From SURF-55 sp040755195 (GTDB lineage: Bacteria > Bacillota > Desulfotomaculia > Desulfotomaculales > Ammonificaceae), in contig JBFMBL010000007.1 of assembly GCA_040755195.1 (NCBI GenBank), positions 17,305 to 81,304 of the forward strand: DNA of 64,000 nt, read 5' to 3'. Each line of letters begins with the position of its first letter. Position 1 is the stretch's first letter. The notes below the pieces were generated by a model that made no database searches, was not told the origin of the DNA, and worked only from the letters and a program-made list of their open reading frames with translations. Made by a program: the position numbers and the translations under genes. Of the stretch, positions 23,960 to 32,527 are shown one piece after another.

Positions 23960-25276
23960 ATGGAAACTATGAGCGATACAGCTATCTACGTTGAGAACTT
24001 AAGCAAACGGTATCGTATCGGACAACGCGAGCCCTACCGCGCATTACGTGACGTGCTGAGCCGTGGATTTGCGGCACCGTTTCGCGCTGCCACCTCGGCT
24101 TTTCGCCGGCCGCCGTCAGCCAAGGTTAATCCGAAGACGGCCAACAATTACATTTGGGCGCTCAAAGACGTTTCTTTTGATGTAAACAGAGGCGAGGTCG
24201 TGGGTATCATCGGTCGGAACGGAGCCGGAAAGAGCACGCTTTTAAAGATATTGTCGCGTATAACCGAGCCGACCGAAGGCTGCGCAGAAATACGCGGCCG
24301 TGTGGGTTCGCTTCTAGAAGTGGGCACCGGCTTCCACCCGGAATTGACCGGGCGGGAAAACATCTATCTTAATGGAGCCATTCTTGGAATGAAAAAGCAG
24401 GAGATCGAAAAGAAATTTGCAGAAATCGTCGACTTTGCCGAAGTAGCACAGTTCATCGACACACCGGTAAAGTACTATTCCAGCGGTATGTCGGTGCGCC
24501 TGGCGTTTTCGGTTGCCGCCCACCTGGAACCGGAGATTCTAATGATCGATGAGGTGCTTGCTGTCGGGGATACAGGCTTTCAGAAAAAGTGCCTCGGGAA
24601 AATGGGAGACGTAGCAAGGAAAGGCAGGACCATATTGTTTGTGAGCCACAACATGGCGGCCGTTGCAAATTTTTGCACGCGCGTTATCATGTTAAAAGAC
24701 GGGAAAATTGATTATAACGGTGGTACAAATGATGCAATTCAACGATATATCGAATTTTTCGGCTCCAGCCGGAAAATCTCCCTCAGCGATCGGGCAGACA
24801 GGCGTGGCAACGGAGCATTACACTTAACTGACATAGTGTTTCGCAACGGCAAGGGTGAAATCGCTACATTCTTTCAAACAGGCGACGACGTTGTTATTGA
24901 ACTCCGGTATGAATCTCCGTCAAAAAAACCTTTGCATAATGTCCGTATCGGCTTGCCTATCGACACCGTTACGGGACAGCGTGTGACAATGCTTCAAAAT
25001 GAGATGTCCGGACACTTCTTTGAAAAAATCCCGCCGGCCGGTAGAATAACATGCCGGATCCCTAACGTTTTGCTTGCGGCAGGCAGGTATTACCTAACGG
25101 TATCGGTAACCGTCAACGGTGTCATCGCTGACTGGATTATTCAAGCGGGCACCTTGGATATAGAAGAATCTGATTTCTTTAACACCGGTCGTTATCCGGA
25201 GACCCAGGACGGTATAATGTTGATGCCGCAGGAATGGACTGTTCACGGTGCCGGCGAAAACATCTTAAGGAGATAG
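23960..25276 (+). CDS. wzt: Polysaccharide ABC exporter, ATPase with C-terminal sugar-binding domain
   Basis: A 438-residue Wzt. ATPase domain (about 1-260): IYVENLSKRYRIG, Walker A IIGRNGAGKSTLLK, signature YYSSGMSVRLAFSVA, Walker B ILMIDEVLAVGD, and switch FVSHN. Residues about 285-425 match the Wzt C-terminal beta-sandwich that reads the terminal modification of the polymer before export. ATG 23960 is chosen (AAAGGTGG upstream). The stop of Sat-CysC lies 13 nt earlier. The presence of the C-terminal domain suggests export coupled to a non-reducing-end cap, perhaps methyl or sulfate. Confidence 0.92.
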   Translation: METMSDTAIYVENLSKRYRIGQREPYRALRDVLSRGFAAPFRAATSAFRRPPSAKVNPKTANNYIWALKDVSFDVNRGEVVGIIGRNGAGKSTLLKILSRITEPTEGCAEIRGRVGSLLEVGTGFHPELTGRENIYLNGAILGMKKQEIEKKFAEIVDFAEVAQFIDTPVKYYSSGMSVRLAFSVAAHLEPEILMIDEVLAVGDTGFQKKCLGKMGDVARKGRTILFVSHNMAAVANFCTRVIMLKDGKIDYNGGTNDAIQRYIEFFGSSRKISLSDRADRRGNGALHLTDIVFRNGKGEIATFFQTGDDVVIELRYESPSKKPLHNVRIGLPIDTVTGQRVTMLQNEMSGHFFEKIPPAGRITCRIPNVLLAAGRYYLTVSVTVNGVIADWIIQAGTLDIEESDFFNTGRYPETQDGIMLMPQEWTVHGAGENILRR

Positions 25277-25280
25277 TTAA

Positions 25281-26198
25281 ATGTATCTTTTGCTAACCCT
25301 GGGAGAGTACCAGCAGCACAGCCCCCGTTTAGCCGTACTGGACTGGGGCTCGAAAAAGATAGTCGACGGTTATACGTATTCTTCTCCTGATTTCCCGGGG
25401 GTTCCTTCGAATTCATTCCGGGGCGGTACGTTATATAACGGGTTGTTTTACGTGTGTACATTCAATGAATTACTTGTTATGGACATCTCAACATGGACAA
25501 TCCGGGGGAAGTTTTCTCGTCCGACCTTCAATGACCTGCACGATGTTTATGTCGATGAAAACGGCATCTGGGTTTGTTCGACCGGCTTGGAGTGCGCAGA
25601 ACACTACTCACATGATTTTGAATTACTTCAGCGAGTAAATATGTCTGAAAGGAATTACTTCGATAAGGAACATGATTACCGGCTATACGAAATTGATAAA
25701 AGAACAACTCCCCGCAAACATCATATAAACAACGTCGTAAATGTCAAAAACAAGATTCTTATAACGCGGGGAAAATCCGCATCGGTAAGCACCATTGACG
25801 GCCGTGTAGTCATTGACAACCTGCCGGGAATGCCGCATGACGGTTTTGTTTTCAACGATGAATTCTACCTGACGATTGTTAAAGGTTTTGTCCAAAGTTT
25901 TGAAGTAGGGTCATGGAAGTTAAAACATACGTTCGACTTGAACAAATGCTACAAAGAAAACGTTGCTTTGGGCTGGTGCCGGGGTTTAGCGGTTGATAAC
26001 CAGGGGATGTTTGTGGGGTTTACGAAGTTTCGTCCGAGCAAGTCACTGGACTATATACGCTGGATTCCGAACAGACAGCGCAGATTAAACACCAGAGTAG
26101 CCCGTTACTCCTTCGGCTCCAACTCAATTGAGGAGGAGTGTATATTAAAGAGTAGTCCAGGCACCACTACCCTGTTGTACGGTATATATCTTATATAG
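25281..26198 (+). CDS. Unknown protein, possible beta-propeller
   Basis: A 305-residue protein that I could not place in a family. It has repeating short beta-rich segments with aromatic/Asp turns, such as GGTLYNGLFYVCTFNELLVMDISTWTIRGKF, HDVYVDENGIWVCSTG, MPHDGFVFNDEFYLTIVKGFVQSFEVGSWK and CRGLAVDNQGMFVGFTKF, which is the look of a four- to six-bladed propeller. No signal peptide is seen. It starts 4 nt after wzt and is clearly co-transcribed. A role in modifying or tailoring the polymer is only a guess from position. Confidence 0.6.
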   Translation: MYLLLTLGEYQQHSPRLAVLDWGSKKIVDGYTYSSPDFPGVPSNSFRGGTLYNGLFYVCTFNELLVMDISTWTIRGKFSRPTFNDLHDVYVDENGIWVCSTGLECAEHYSHDFELLQRVNMSERNYFDKEHDYRLYEIDKRTTPRKHHINNVVNVKNKILITRGKSASVSTIDGRVVIDNLPGMPHDGFVFNDEFYLTIVKGFVQSFEVGSWKLKHTFDLNKCYKENVALGWCRGLAVDNQGMFVGFTKFRPSKSLDYIRWIPNRQRRLNTRVARYSFGSNSIEEECILKSSPGTTTLLYGIYLI

Positions 26199-26231
26199 CA
26201 ACGTGACTCTATGGTAAATGGAGAAAAACTT

Positions 26232-26885
26232 ATGTTGTTTAAAGAAAAGACGAAGTTAAAAATATACTTGCAACGTAAGCGGTATCTTCAGGCGCGTCAG
26301 CATTTTCCCGAGCTTGAGCCGGAGATTATAAACCTTTTTTTTGCGAATTTTGGATATACAATGCCCCTTTCCTTACTAGTAAAATTAAAGTCACTTTGTA
26401 ATGCAACAGCTTGTAAATTCGTAGTAGAATTTGGTTCAGGTCTTTCTACCCTCGTTTTGTCTAATGCCATAAGCCCAAACGGTTTCGTAATTTCCTTCGA
26501 AGAGAATATTGAATGGTTATCAAATACTTCTAAGCTTTTAAATGATCAAAACCGAAGTATCTCTTTAATATGCTTACCATCCAGTCAAGGTATGAATTAC
26601 GATCTGGTTTTACGATATCTATCTTTCCCTAACAAACCCGAACTTGTTGTTATTGACGGACCTTCCAAAGGTGATCGTTTTTCACCGTGTGCCTTAGATG
26701 TTTATCATAAACTATTATCCCCAAATTGCATTTGTGTTATTGATGACACTGATAGACGTGAGAATAACGTGGGAGCAACTAATCTTGCTGGTGATTTTTC
26801 GCTTCGAAAGATTGATTATGGTGACCCAATTTATACAAATCATCAATATTCAATATTGATGCCGGAAAACATCAGAGAATTTTAA
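26232..26885 (+). CDS. Class I SAM methyltransferase-like protein, AT-rich
   Basis: A 217-residue protein with CKFVVEFGSGLSTLVLSNAI (motif I), GFVISFEENIEWL (motif II with Glu) and PELVVIDGPSKGDRFSPCALDVYHKLLSPNCICVIDDTDR (motif IV/V). It resembles small methyltransferases of sugar clusters. ATG 26232 is preferred because GGAG sits 8 nt upstream; ATG 26211 lacks a ribosome site. The DNA is much richer in A and T than either neighbour, and the codons follow suit (TTA, AAT, ATA), so it was probably acquired separately. The 70-nt gap after it is also AT-rich. Confidence 0.7.
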   Translation: MLFKEKTKLKIYLQRKRYLQARQHFPELEPEIINLFFANFGYTMPLSLLVKLKSLCNATACKFVVEFGSGLSTLVLSNAISPNGFVISFEENIEWLSNTSKLLNDQNRSISLICLPSSQGMNYDLVLRYLSFPNKPELVVIDGPSKGDRFSPCALDVYHKLLSPNCICVIDDTDRRENNVGATNLAGDFSLRKIDYGDPIYTNHQYSILMPENIREF

Positions 26886-26954
26886 TAGAAGACTATTTAA
26901 ATTAAAAATTAATTATCCTATTCGAATATGTAAAATATATCAGGAGTAAAGTAA

Positions 26955-28364
26955 ATGCCGAAAGTTACTGTGTATATACCGACTTACAACTACGGCAAAT
27001 ATATTAAACAGGCGATCGAAAGCGTCCTGCGCCAGTCCTATGATTCCTGGGAGCTGATCGTAATTGACGATGCGTCAACGGATGAGACCGGGACAGTACT
27101 GTCAAACTTTGAAGGGCAGCCAAAAGTAAGGATTTTCGTCAACCAGCAAAACCTAGGGCTTACCCGGAACTGCAACCGCGCCATAGAGCTGTCGCGCGGC
27201 GAGTATATTATGCGGCTGGACGCGGACGATTATCTGGACGAAAACGCTTTGCTGGTTTTATGCAATATACTGGATCGAAACCCTGAGGTCGCTCTTGTCT
27301 ATCCGGATTACTGGATTATTTCCGAAAATGGAGAACTGCTGAGGTTGGAGCGCCGCAGTAAGGTAAACGACGAGATTAAGTTAATGGACGTCCCCGCCCA
27401 CGGCGCCTGCTCAATGATCAGAAAATCGTGTCTGATCGACCTTGGCGGATACAATGAGGATATCCGGTGTCAGGACGGGTATGATCTATGGCTGCGGCTG
27501 ATCCAGAAGTATCCGGTATTAAATATAAATCTTCCCCTTTTTTACTACCGGAAGCATTCGGGTAGTTTGACGACTTACACCGACCGGATTTTACGGACCC
27601 GCCAGCGCATCAAGCAAGATTTTGTAGAAAAACAGGACATGCCTCCTTTAAGAGTCCTGGCCATAATACCCGTCAGGGGAGCGGAAACCGCCAATGGTTT
27701 GCCGCTCGGGTTGCGCCGTATTGCGGGAAAACCGCTCATGGACTATACCGTTCAGGCAGCGCTTGAATCGAAAGCCTTGGACCGCATCGCGGTAACCTCC
27801 GACAACCGGCAGGTGTTGGAGTATGCAGCTTCCTTCCCGGGCGTGGAAGTAATATACAGGAAACCTGAATTGGCTCGTTTGCACTTCCCTATAGAACCGA
27901 CGGTTTTACATGTCCTGAACACCTTGAAGGAAAATTCGGGTTACGTACCCGACGCGGTCCTCCTCCTCTATATCAACGCCCCCTTGCGCGAAGCCTGGCA
28001 CATACAAAAAGCGATTGACACCTTGCGGATTTTTGACTGCGACAGCATCATATCGGTAAGGGAAGACGACAGCTATTTTTACCTGCGTGGAAAGTACGGA
28101 CTTGAACCGCTTATTCGGGAAAGGCAGCTCCGGCTGGAAAAAGAAATGCTTTACGCCGAGAACGGCGCGATAATATTGTCAAAAACAGAAGCCATAACCC
28201 CGGCGAAATTTGTGGGAATTACGGTCAGTCACATATTGATGTCCAGGGAGGAGAGCTTTCAGATAGATTCCGAGTTTGAATTCTGGCTGGTCGAGCAGAT
28301 ATTAACCGCAAGGCAGAAGAAAGAACAAAAGACTGCCGAAACGAAAGGACAACTGGAGCGGTGA
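26955..28364 (+). CDS. Fusion of GT2 glycosyltransferase and CMP-sugar synthetase
   Basis: Residues 1-225 are a GT-A family 2 glycosyltransferase: VTVYIPTYNYGKYIKQAIESVLRQSY, IVIDDASTDET, and the metal-binding RLDADDYLDENAL. Residues about 233-455 are a NeuA-type cytidylyltransferase: VLAIIPVRGAETANGLPLGLRRIAGKPLMDYTVQAAL, IAVTSDNRQVLEYA, and LLLYINAPLREAWHIQKAIDTL. The canonical IPARGGSK nucleotide loop is altered to IPVRGAET, so substrate or activity may differ. The next gene is neuB, pointing to a CMP-activated nonulosonic acid. The stop overlaps the neuB GTG by 4 nt. Such a fusion would couple activation with assembly. Confidence 0.82.
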   Translation: MPKVTVYIPTYNYGKYIKQAIESVLRQSYDSWELIVIDDASTDETGTVLSNFEGQPKVRIFVNQQNLGLTRNCNRAIELSRGEYIMRLDADDYLDENALLVLCNILDRNPEVALVYPDYWIISENGELLRLERRSKVNDEIKLMDVPAHGACSMIRKSCLIDLGGYNEDIRCQDGYDLWLRLIQKYPVLNINLPLFYYRKHSGSLTTYTDRILRTRQRIKQDFVEKQDMPPLRVLAIIPVRGAETANGLPLGLRRIAGKPLMDYTVQAALESKALDRIAVTSDNRQVLEYAASFPGVEVIYRKPELARLHFPIEPTVLHVLNTLKENSGYVPDAVLLLYINAPLREAWHIQKAIDTLRIFDCDSIISVREDDSYFYLRGKYGLEPLIRERQLRLEKEMLYAENGAIILSKTEAITPAKFVGITVSHILMSREESFQIDSEFEFWLVEQILTARQKKEQKTAETKGQLER

Positions 28365-29368
28365 GGATAAACGGTTTCGAAATAGGAAAGTCGTGTTTTA
28401 TTATCGCGGAGATAGGCAACAATCATGAGGGCGACTTCGAGACCGCCAAAATGCTGGTGGAACAAGCAGCGGAAGCCGGAGTCAATGCCGTTAAGTTTCA
28501 GACGCTGCGGGCGGAAAAACTTGTTGCAAGATCCGAGGAACAGCGGTTTCTCCAATTAATAAAATTTGAACTTTCAAACGACCAGTATAGGGAGTTGGCG
28601 GCATTGTCGAAATCAAAAGGACTGATCTTTATCTCCACCCCCTTTGACTTCGAAAGCGCCGATATGCTGGATGAGCTTGTACCCGTCTTCAAAATCGCCT
28701 CGGGCGACTTGACGAACCATGCTTTAATCGACCATGTCGCCCGGAAAGATAAACCTGTCTTTCTTTCCACGGGGATGGGAACGGATGAGGAAATCGCCGA
28801 AGCGCTTGAAACGATTAAATCGGCTTCAACAATACCGCTGAAGGAAAAGGTTGTCCTCCTGCACTGCATCTCCAGCTACCCGACTCCCATCGATCAGGCC
28901 AATCTTCTTTCGATTCCGTACCTGCGTGAGCGTTTCAACGTACTCACTGGATACTCCGATCACACCCTGGGCGCCTTAGCCTGCCAGACAGCGGTAGCCC
29001 TCGGCGCCTGTGTCATTGAAAAACACTTCACGTACCGGAAGAAGGACCAGGTTTTCAGGGACCACCATCTGTCCCTGGAGCCTGGTGAGATGGCGGAACT
29101 GGTGGAAAACATTCGCCAAATAGAGAAATCTCTCGGACAACCTTTAAAAGGAGTTATGGACTGTGAACGGGCAAATCAGGAACCGATGCGAAGAAGCGTC
29201 GCAGCGCGGCGGGCTTTGCGCGCGGGCGAAATTATAACACGGGAAAGTATTACCTTCCTGCGCCCGGCAAACGGGATACCTGCGCGACACTGGTTATCCG
29301 TGATCGGCCGCAGAGTGCTGCGGGATATCCAGGAAGGCATGATATTACGCGAGGAGGACCTGCAATAA
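28361..29368 (+). CDS. neuB: N-acetylneuraminate/nonulosonate synthase
   Basis: A 335-residue NeuB of normal length. TIM-barrel start IIAEIGNNHEGDFETAKMLVEQAAEAGVNAVKFQT, ISTPFDFESADML, FKIASGDLTN, FLSTGMGTDEEI, HCISSYPTP, TGYSDHTLG and IEKHFTYRKK. A C-terminal SAF (antifreeze-like) domain occupies about 275-335 (RRSVAARRALRAGEIITRESI). It condenses a 6-carbon N-acyl-hexosamine with phosphoenolpyruvate to give a 9-carbon sialic-type acid; sialic, legionaminic or pseudaminic acid cannot be separated by eye. GTG start overlapping the upstream stop. Confidence 0.93.
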   Translation: MRINGFEIGKSCFIIAEIGNNHEGDFETAKMLVEQAAEAGVNAVKFQTLRAEKLVARSEEQRFLQLIKFELSNDQYRELAALSKSKGLIFISTPFDFESADMLDELVPVFKIASGDLTNHALIDHVARKDKPVFLSTGMGTDEEIAEALETIKSASTIPLKEKVVLLHCISSYPTPIDQANLLSIPYLRERFNVLTGYSDHTLGALACQTAVALGACVIEKHFTYRKKDQVFRDHHLSLEPGEMAELVENIRQIEKSLGQPLKGVMDCERANQEPMRRSVAARRALRAGEIITRESITFLRPANGIPARHWLSVIGRRVLRDIQEGMILREEDLQ

Positions 29369-29400
29369 AAACTCAAGAGTCTGCCGGCGGCAGGGAAACA

Positions 29401-30147
29401 TTGGGGAAAATCGGCGCCGGTTCCGAAGTCACCCGTACCGGTGTGGGCACAAGAACCGTGGTTCTTGTCGGGGTCCGGTACGGGTCGAAGCGCCTGCCCG
29501 GCAAAGCATTGATCAAAATAGCCGGCCAATCCGCGCTCGAACATTTAATCGACCGGTTGAAGCTGGCGTCTGTCCCTGCGGGAATTATCATCTGCACCTC
29601 GACCAACCCTGAAAACGACCCGATTGCCGAAGCTGCATTACGCAAAGAAGTGGGCTGCTTCAGAGGGAGCGAGGAGAACGTGATGGAGCGTTTCATACAG
29701 GCCGCCGAGAGGGAAAACGCCGATAACATCGTGAGGGTTACGGGCGACGATATTCTGATAGATTGGGTTCACCTCGACCGGGCTATAGATTACCACAACC
29801 GAATGAATGCCGATTATACCTGGTACGGAATTCCCAAAGGAACGGAGACCGAAATCATTTCGACCCCGGCGTTGAAGCGGGCTTACAGTTTGCTGAGTGA
29901 CCCAAGCCATCGCGAGCATTTGACTTACGCGGTTAAGCGCCCGAGCCTCTTCCGGGTGTGCGAGATGCCGGTGGCTGAGAAATACCGTAAGAACTACAGT
30001 TTTACGCTGGATACCCCTGAGGATTTGGAGGTCTTAAAAATAGTTTTTGAAGGCCTTTACGGCGGCAGACCTTTCACTTTGGATGAACTGATATCGTTCG
30101 TGGAGACCAACTCGGAGCTTAAAGCAAAAGCGACCGGAAAATCGTAG
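29401..30147 (+). CDS. spsF: SpsF-like cytidylyltransferase
   Basis: A 248-residue nucleotidyltransferase. The domain begins VVLVGVRYGSKRLPGKALIKIAGQSALEHLIDRLK, followed by GIIICTSTNPENDPIAEAA, ENVMERFIQAAERENADNIVRVTGDDILIDW (metal-binding Asp) and FTLDTPEDLEVLKIVF. SpsF proteins of spore-coat and surface-glycan clusters are CMP-sugar synthetase relatives. Together with NeuB and the preceding fusion it gives two possible activating enzymes in one operon. The TTG at 29401 follows AGGGAAA; a leader of about 18 residues precedes the conserved core. Confidence 0.82.
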   Translation: MGKIGAGSEVTRTGVGTRTVVLVGVRYGSKRLPGKALIKIAGQSALEHLIDRLKLASVPAGIIICTSTNPENDPIAEAALRKEVGCFRGSEENVMERFIQAAERENADNIVRVTGDDILIDWVHLDRAIDYHNRMNADYTWYGIPKGTETEIISTPALKRAYSLLSDPSHREHLTYAVKRPSLFRVCEMPVAEKYRKNYSFTLDTPEDLEVLKIVFEGLYGGRPFTLDELISFVETNSELKAKATGKS

Positions 30148-30193
30148 TTTCCCCTTGGAATGCCGGGATGACTACGAACAAGGAGAATCAGTA

Positions 30194-31312
30194 GTGAAGG
30201 CGCTTTGTGTACCCAACACGGTTTTTGAACTTTACTACCTGAGTGCGGTCGGATACTTGCTCAAGCTGGCCGAACCGGAAACAGAGCTTCGGCTTTTGAC
30301 CACGCAACGGGTTTTTCAAAAGTTGAACCCCGAACTGGCAAAGCTGTATGCAAGCATCAACGTTGTAAGGTTCCCGGGCCTGGTCCGGCGCCCCTGGTTT
30401 GACGTAGCCCAAAGCCGGGCTTTCGTAAAGCAATTGCGGGAGTTGGAACCCGACTGCAATATTGTGCTTGTGGGTTCTTTTCGCGAATACTATGCGAACA
30501 TCATTTGCCGGCAATTTGGTGATAAGTCCCGGTTAGTGGCTTTGCGTATGTGCGACCATGAGTGCGACCGGTTATGCCAATCGAAAAAGCTCTTGTATCC
30601 TTTATATAACAATGCGTTTAACAGGTTGTTCGGCGCCTCCACCTTGGAATACCGCTGGAGTTCAGACTCAACTTTCAACTATGCGTATTGGTTCAAGCGC
30701 GACCCCTATCACCGGACGATTTGCATTTCCGACTGGGGGCACGGCCAAAAGGGTTCGGCGTACCGGTTACCGCCCCCTTTTATCGCGCTGCGGCATTTTT
30801 TCGGGATTAATCAGGAAAGTGAAGACGAGAAGTCGGTTCTGGTGGCAGGCGAAAGAACCCCGCTGTTCGGAATGGACGACCCGTCTATTCAGGAACTTTA
30901 CGACAGGATACTGGAATTTATAAAACAGCGCTTCACGGGATACCGTTTGCTGTTTAAACCCCGGCCGGGGCTGACGGATACCGAAAGACTGAAGCTGGAA
31001 GGCTTTGAAATGGTATCCCCCGAGATACCTTTTGAGGAACTGTGTCTGCGCAACCGTTTCAGCAGAGTAATTTCGGTTAAATCCACGGCATCCAAAGTGG
31101 CGGCATTCTGCGGGCTGCCTGCCTACGTGGTTTATCCGATGTTTAAGCTAGCACCGAACCTGCGTACGATGCTCGACGCTTATCAATCCGACATGCGTTC
31201 TGTGGTAAAGGTTTCAGAACTCGACCAACTGGTGGAAGACCCTCCGGTCATGCGCAACACCGGTCTTGACGAGCTGAGCAGATCCTTTTGGCAGGCGGTG
31301 GCGCAGCAGTGA
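30194..31312 (+). CDS. Putative glycosyltransferase, polysialyltransferase-like
   Basis: A 372-residue protein. The C-terminal half has SVLVAGERTPLFGMDDPSIQELYDRILEF, LLFKPRPGLTD and VISVKSTASKVAAFCGLPAYVVYP, the order of motifs seen in bacterial polysialyltransferase-like proteins (GT-B fold, with a Ser-rich donor loop and a Lys-Pro site). The assignment is tentative but agrees with the neighbouring CMP-sugar genes. GTG 30194 is chosen because AAGGAG lies 8 nt upstream; the longer reading to 30155 has no ribosome site. The stop overlaps the next GTG (GTGA). Confidence 0.6.
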   Translation: MKALCVPNTVFELYYLSAVGYLLKLAEPETELRLLTTQRVFQKLNPELAKLYASINVVRFPGLVRRPWFDVAQSRAFVKQLRELEPDCNIVLVGSFREYYANIICRQFGDKSRLVALRMCDHECDRLCQSKKLLYPLYNNAFNRLFGASTLEYRWSSDSTFNYAYWFKRDPYHRTICISDWGHGQKGSAYRLPPPFIALRHFFGINQESEDEKSVLVAGERTPLFGMDDPSIQELYDRILEFIKQRFTGYRLLFKPRPGLTDTERLKLEGFEMVSPEIPFEELCLRNRFSRVISVKSTASKVAAFCGLPAYVVYPMFKLAPNLRTMLDAYQSDMRSVVKVSELDQLVEDPPVMRNTGLDELSRSFWQAVAQQ

Positions 31313-32496
31313 AATTCTTGATTATAAATACGGACTATCCCGATTTCTTGGAGTGGTTCTACTCCCGGAATCCCGGCCTCGAAAAGCAGCCCTACGACGA
31401 GCAGATGCGGGCCCGCAATGAAAGCCTCTTCGGGGTGGCGGACTTTTACTCGGACAACCTGCGCAAGCTCGGGCACGAGGCTTGGGACGTCCACGCCAAC
31501 AACGGATTCCTACAGGCGGCCTGGGCAAGAGAGCACGGTGCTATGGCCAAAGACAACGCGCTGACGCGGCTCCGTCTGCGTGAGTGCCTAAAAAAATTAC
31601 GGCGGACGGCTGCCCGGACACCGCTCAGGTTACTGAAACCCTTTTTCCGCCCTGTCTTGCAGTCGCTTGACAGCCAGCAAAACTGGTTTTACGAAATTCT
31701 TGCGGCACAAATTAAGTATTATAGACCCGATGTTCTTCTAAACCAGGTAATGAACGGCATCAGCGTCAGTTTCCTTAAAGAGGTCAAACAGTACACCCGA
31801 TTTTTGGTGGGACAGCATGCCGCTACAAAGCTGCCTGAATCGGAAGACTGGGGTTGTTACGACTTGGTCGTATCGTCATTTCCGCCAACGATCGATTGGT
31901 TCCGGCAGAGGGGCATCAACTGCGCATTAAACCGTCTGGCTTTCGAGCCGCGAATTCTCTCGTACTTAAAAGACAGCCACCAGAAAGACATACCGATAAG
32001 TTTTATCGGTTCTTTTCATGCGGTTCATAAAAGCCGGGTCGAGTGGCTGGAGAAGATAGCCGCCCGTTTTAGTGAGCTTAAGCTTTGGGGACCAAGCGTT
32101 GACCAGCTTAAAAACAGTCCGGCACTTCAAAAACATTATTCGGGGCAGGCATGGGGGCTGGAGATGTACCGGATCCTTCAGGGATCCAGGATCACCTTAA
32201 ACCACCACGGAGACGTTCCGCCCTACGCAAACAATTGCCGGTTGTATGAAGCAACGGGAGTCGGGACCCTTCTTATCACGGATTGGAAACCAAACCTGCA
32301 CGAGATGTATGAGCCCGGAAAGGAAGTAATTGCGTATCGCACTCCGGAGGAATGCACCGATCTTATCCGGCACTATCTGGAAAATGATCGTGAGCGGCAA
32401 GAAGTCAGCCGCGCGGGACAGGAGAAAACCCTGCGTGACCATACGTATTTTCAAAGGATGCAAGAGTTAGCTGAAATTATTCAAAAGCAATTATAG
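31309..32496 (+). CDS. CgeB/DUF3880-type glycosyltransferase
   Basis: A 395-residue GT-B protein resembling spore-maturation protein CgeB. KFLIINTDYPDFLEWFYSRNPGL starts the N-terminal domain, RPDVLLNQVMNGIS and FLVGQHAATKLPESEDWGCYDLVVSSFPPTIDWFRQRGI are typical. The C-terminal domain has ISFIGSFHAVHKSRVEWLEKIA and the donor-site segment RILQGSRITLNHHGDVPPYANNCRLYEATGVGTLLITDWKPNLHEMYEPGKEV. The GTG at 31309 overlaps the previous stop by 4 nt. Donor unknown. Confidence 0.83.
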   Translation: MKFLIINTDYPDFLEWFYSRNPGLEKQPYDEQMRARNESLFGVADFYSDNLRKLGHEAWDVHANNGFLQAAWAREHGAMAKDNALTRLRLRECLKKLRRTAARTPLRLLKPFFRPVLQSLDSQQNWFYEILAAQIKYYRPDVLLNQVMNGISVSFLKEVKQYTRFLVGQHAATKLPESEDWGCYDLVVSSFPPTIDWFRQRGINCALNRLAFEPRILSYLKDSHQKDIPISFIGSFHAVHKSRVEWLEKIAARFSELKLWGPSVDQLKNSPALQKHYSGQAWGLEMYRILQGSRITLNHHGDVPPYANNCRLYEATGVGTLLITDWKPNLHEMYEPGKEVIAYRTPEECTDLIRHYLENDRERQEVSRAGQEKTLRDHTYFQRMQELAEIIQKQL

Positions 32497-32527
32497 AAGG
32501 AAATAGACCCATTAAAGTGAGATTGAA

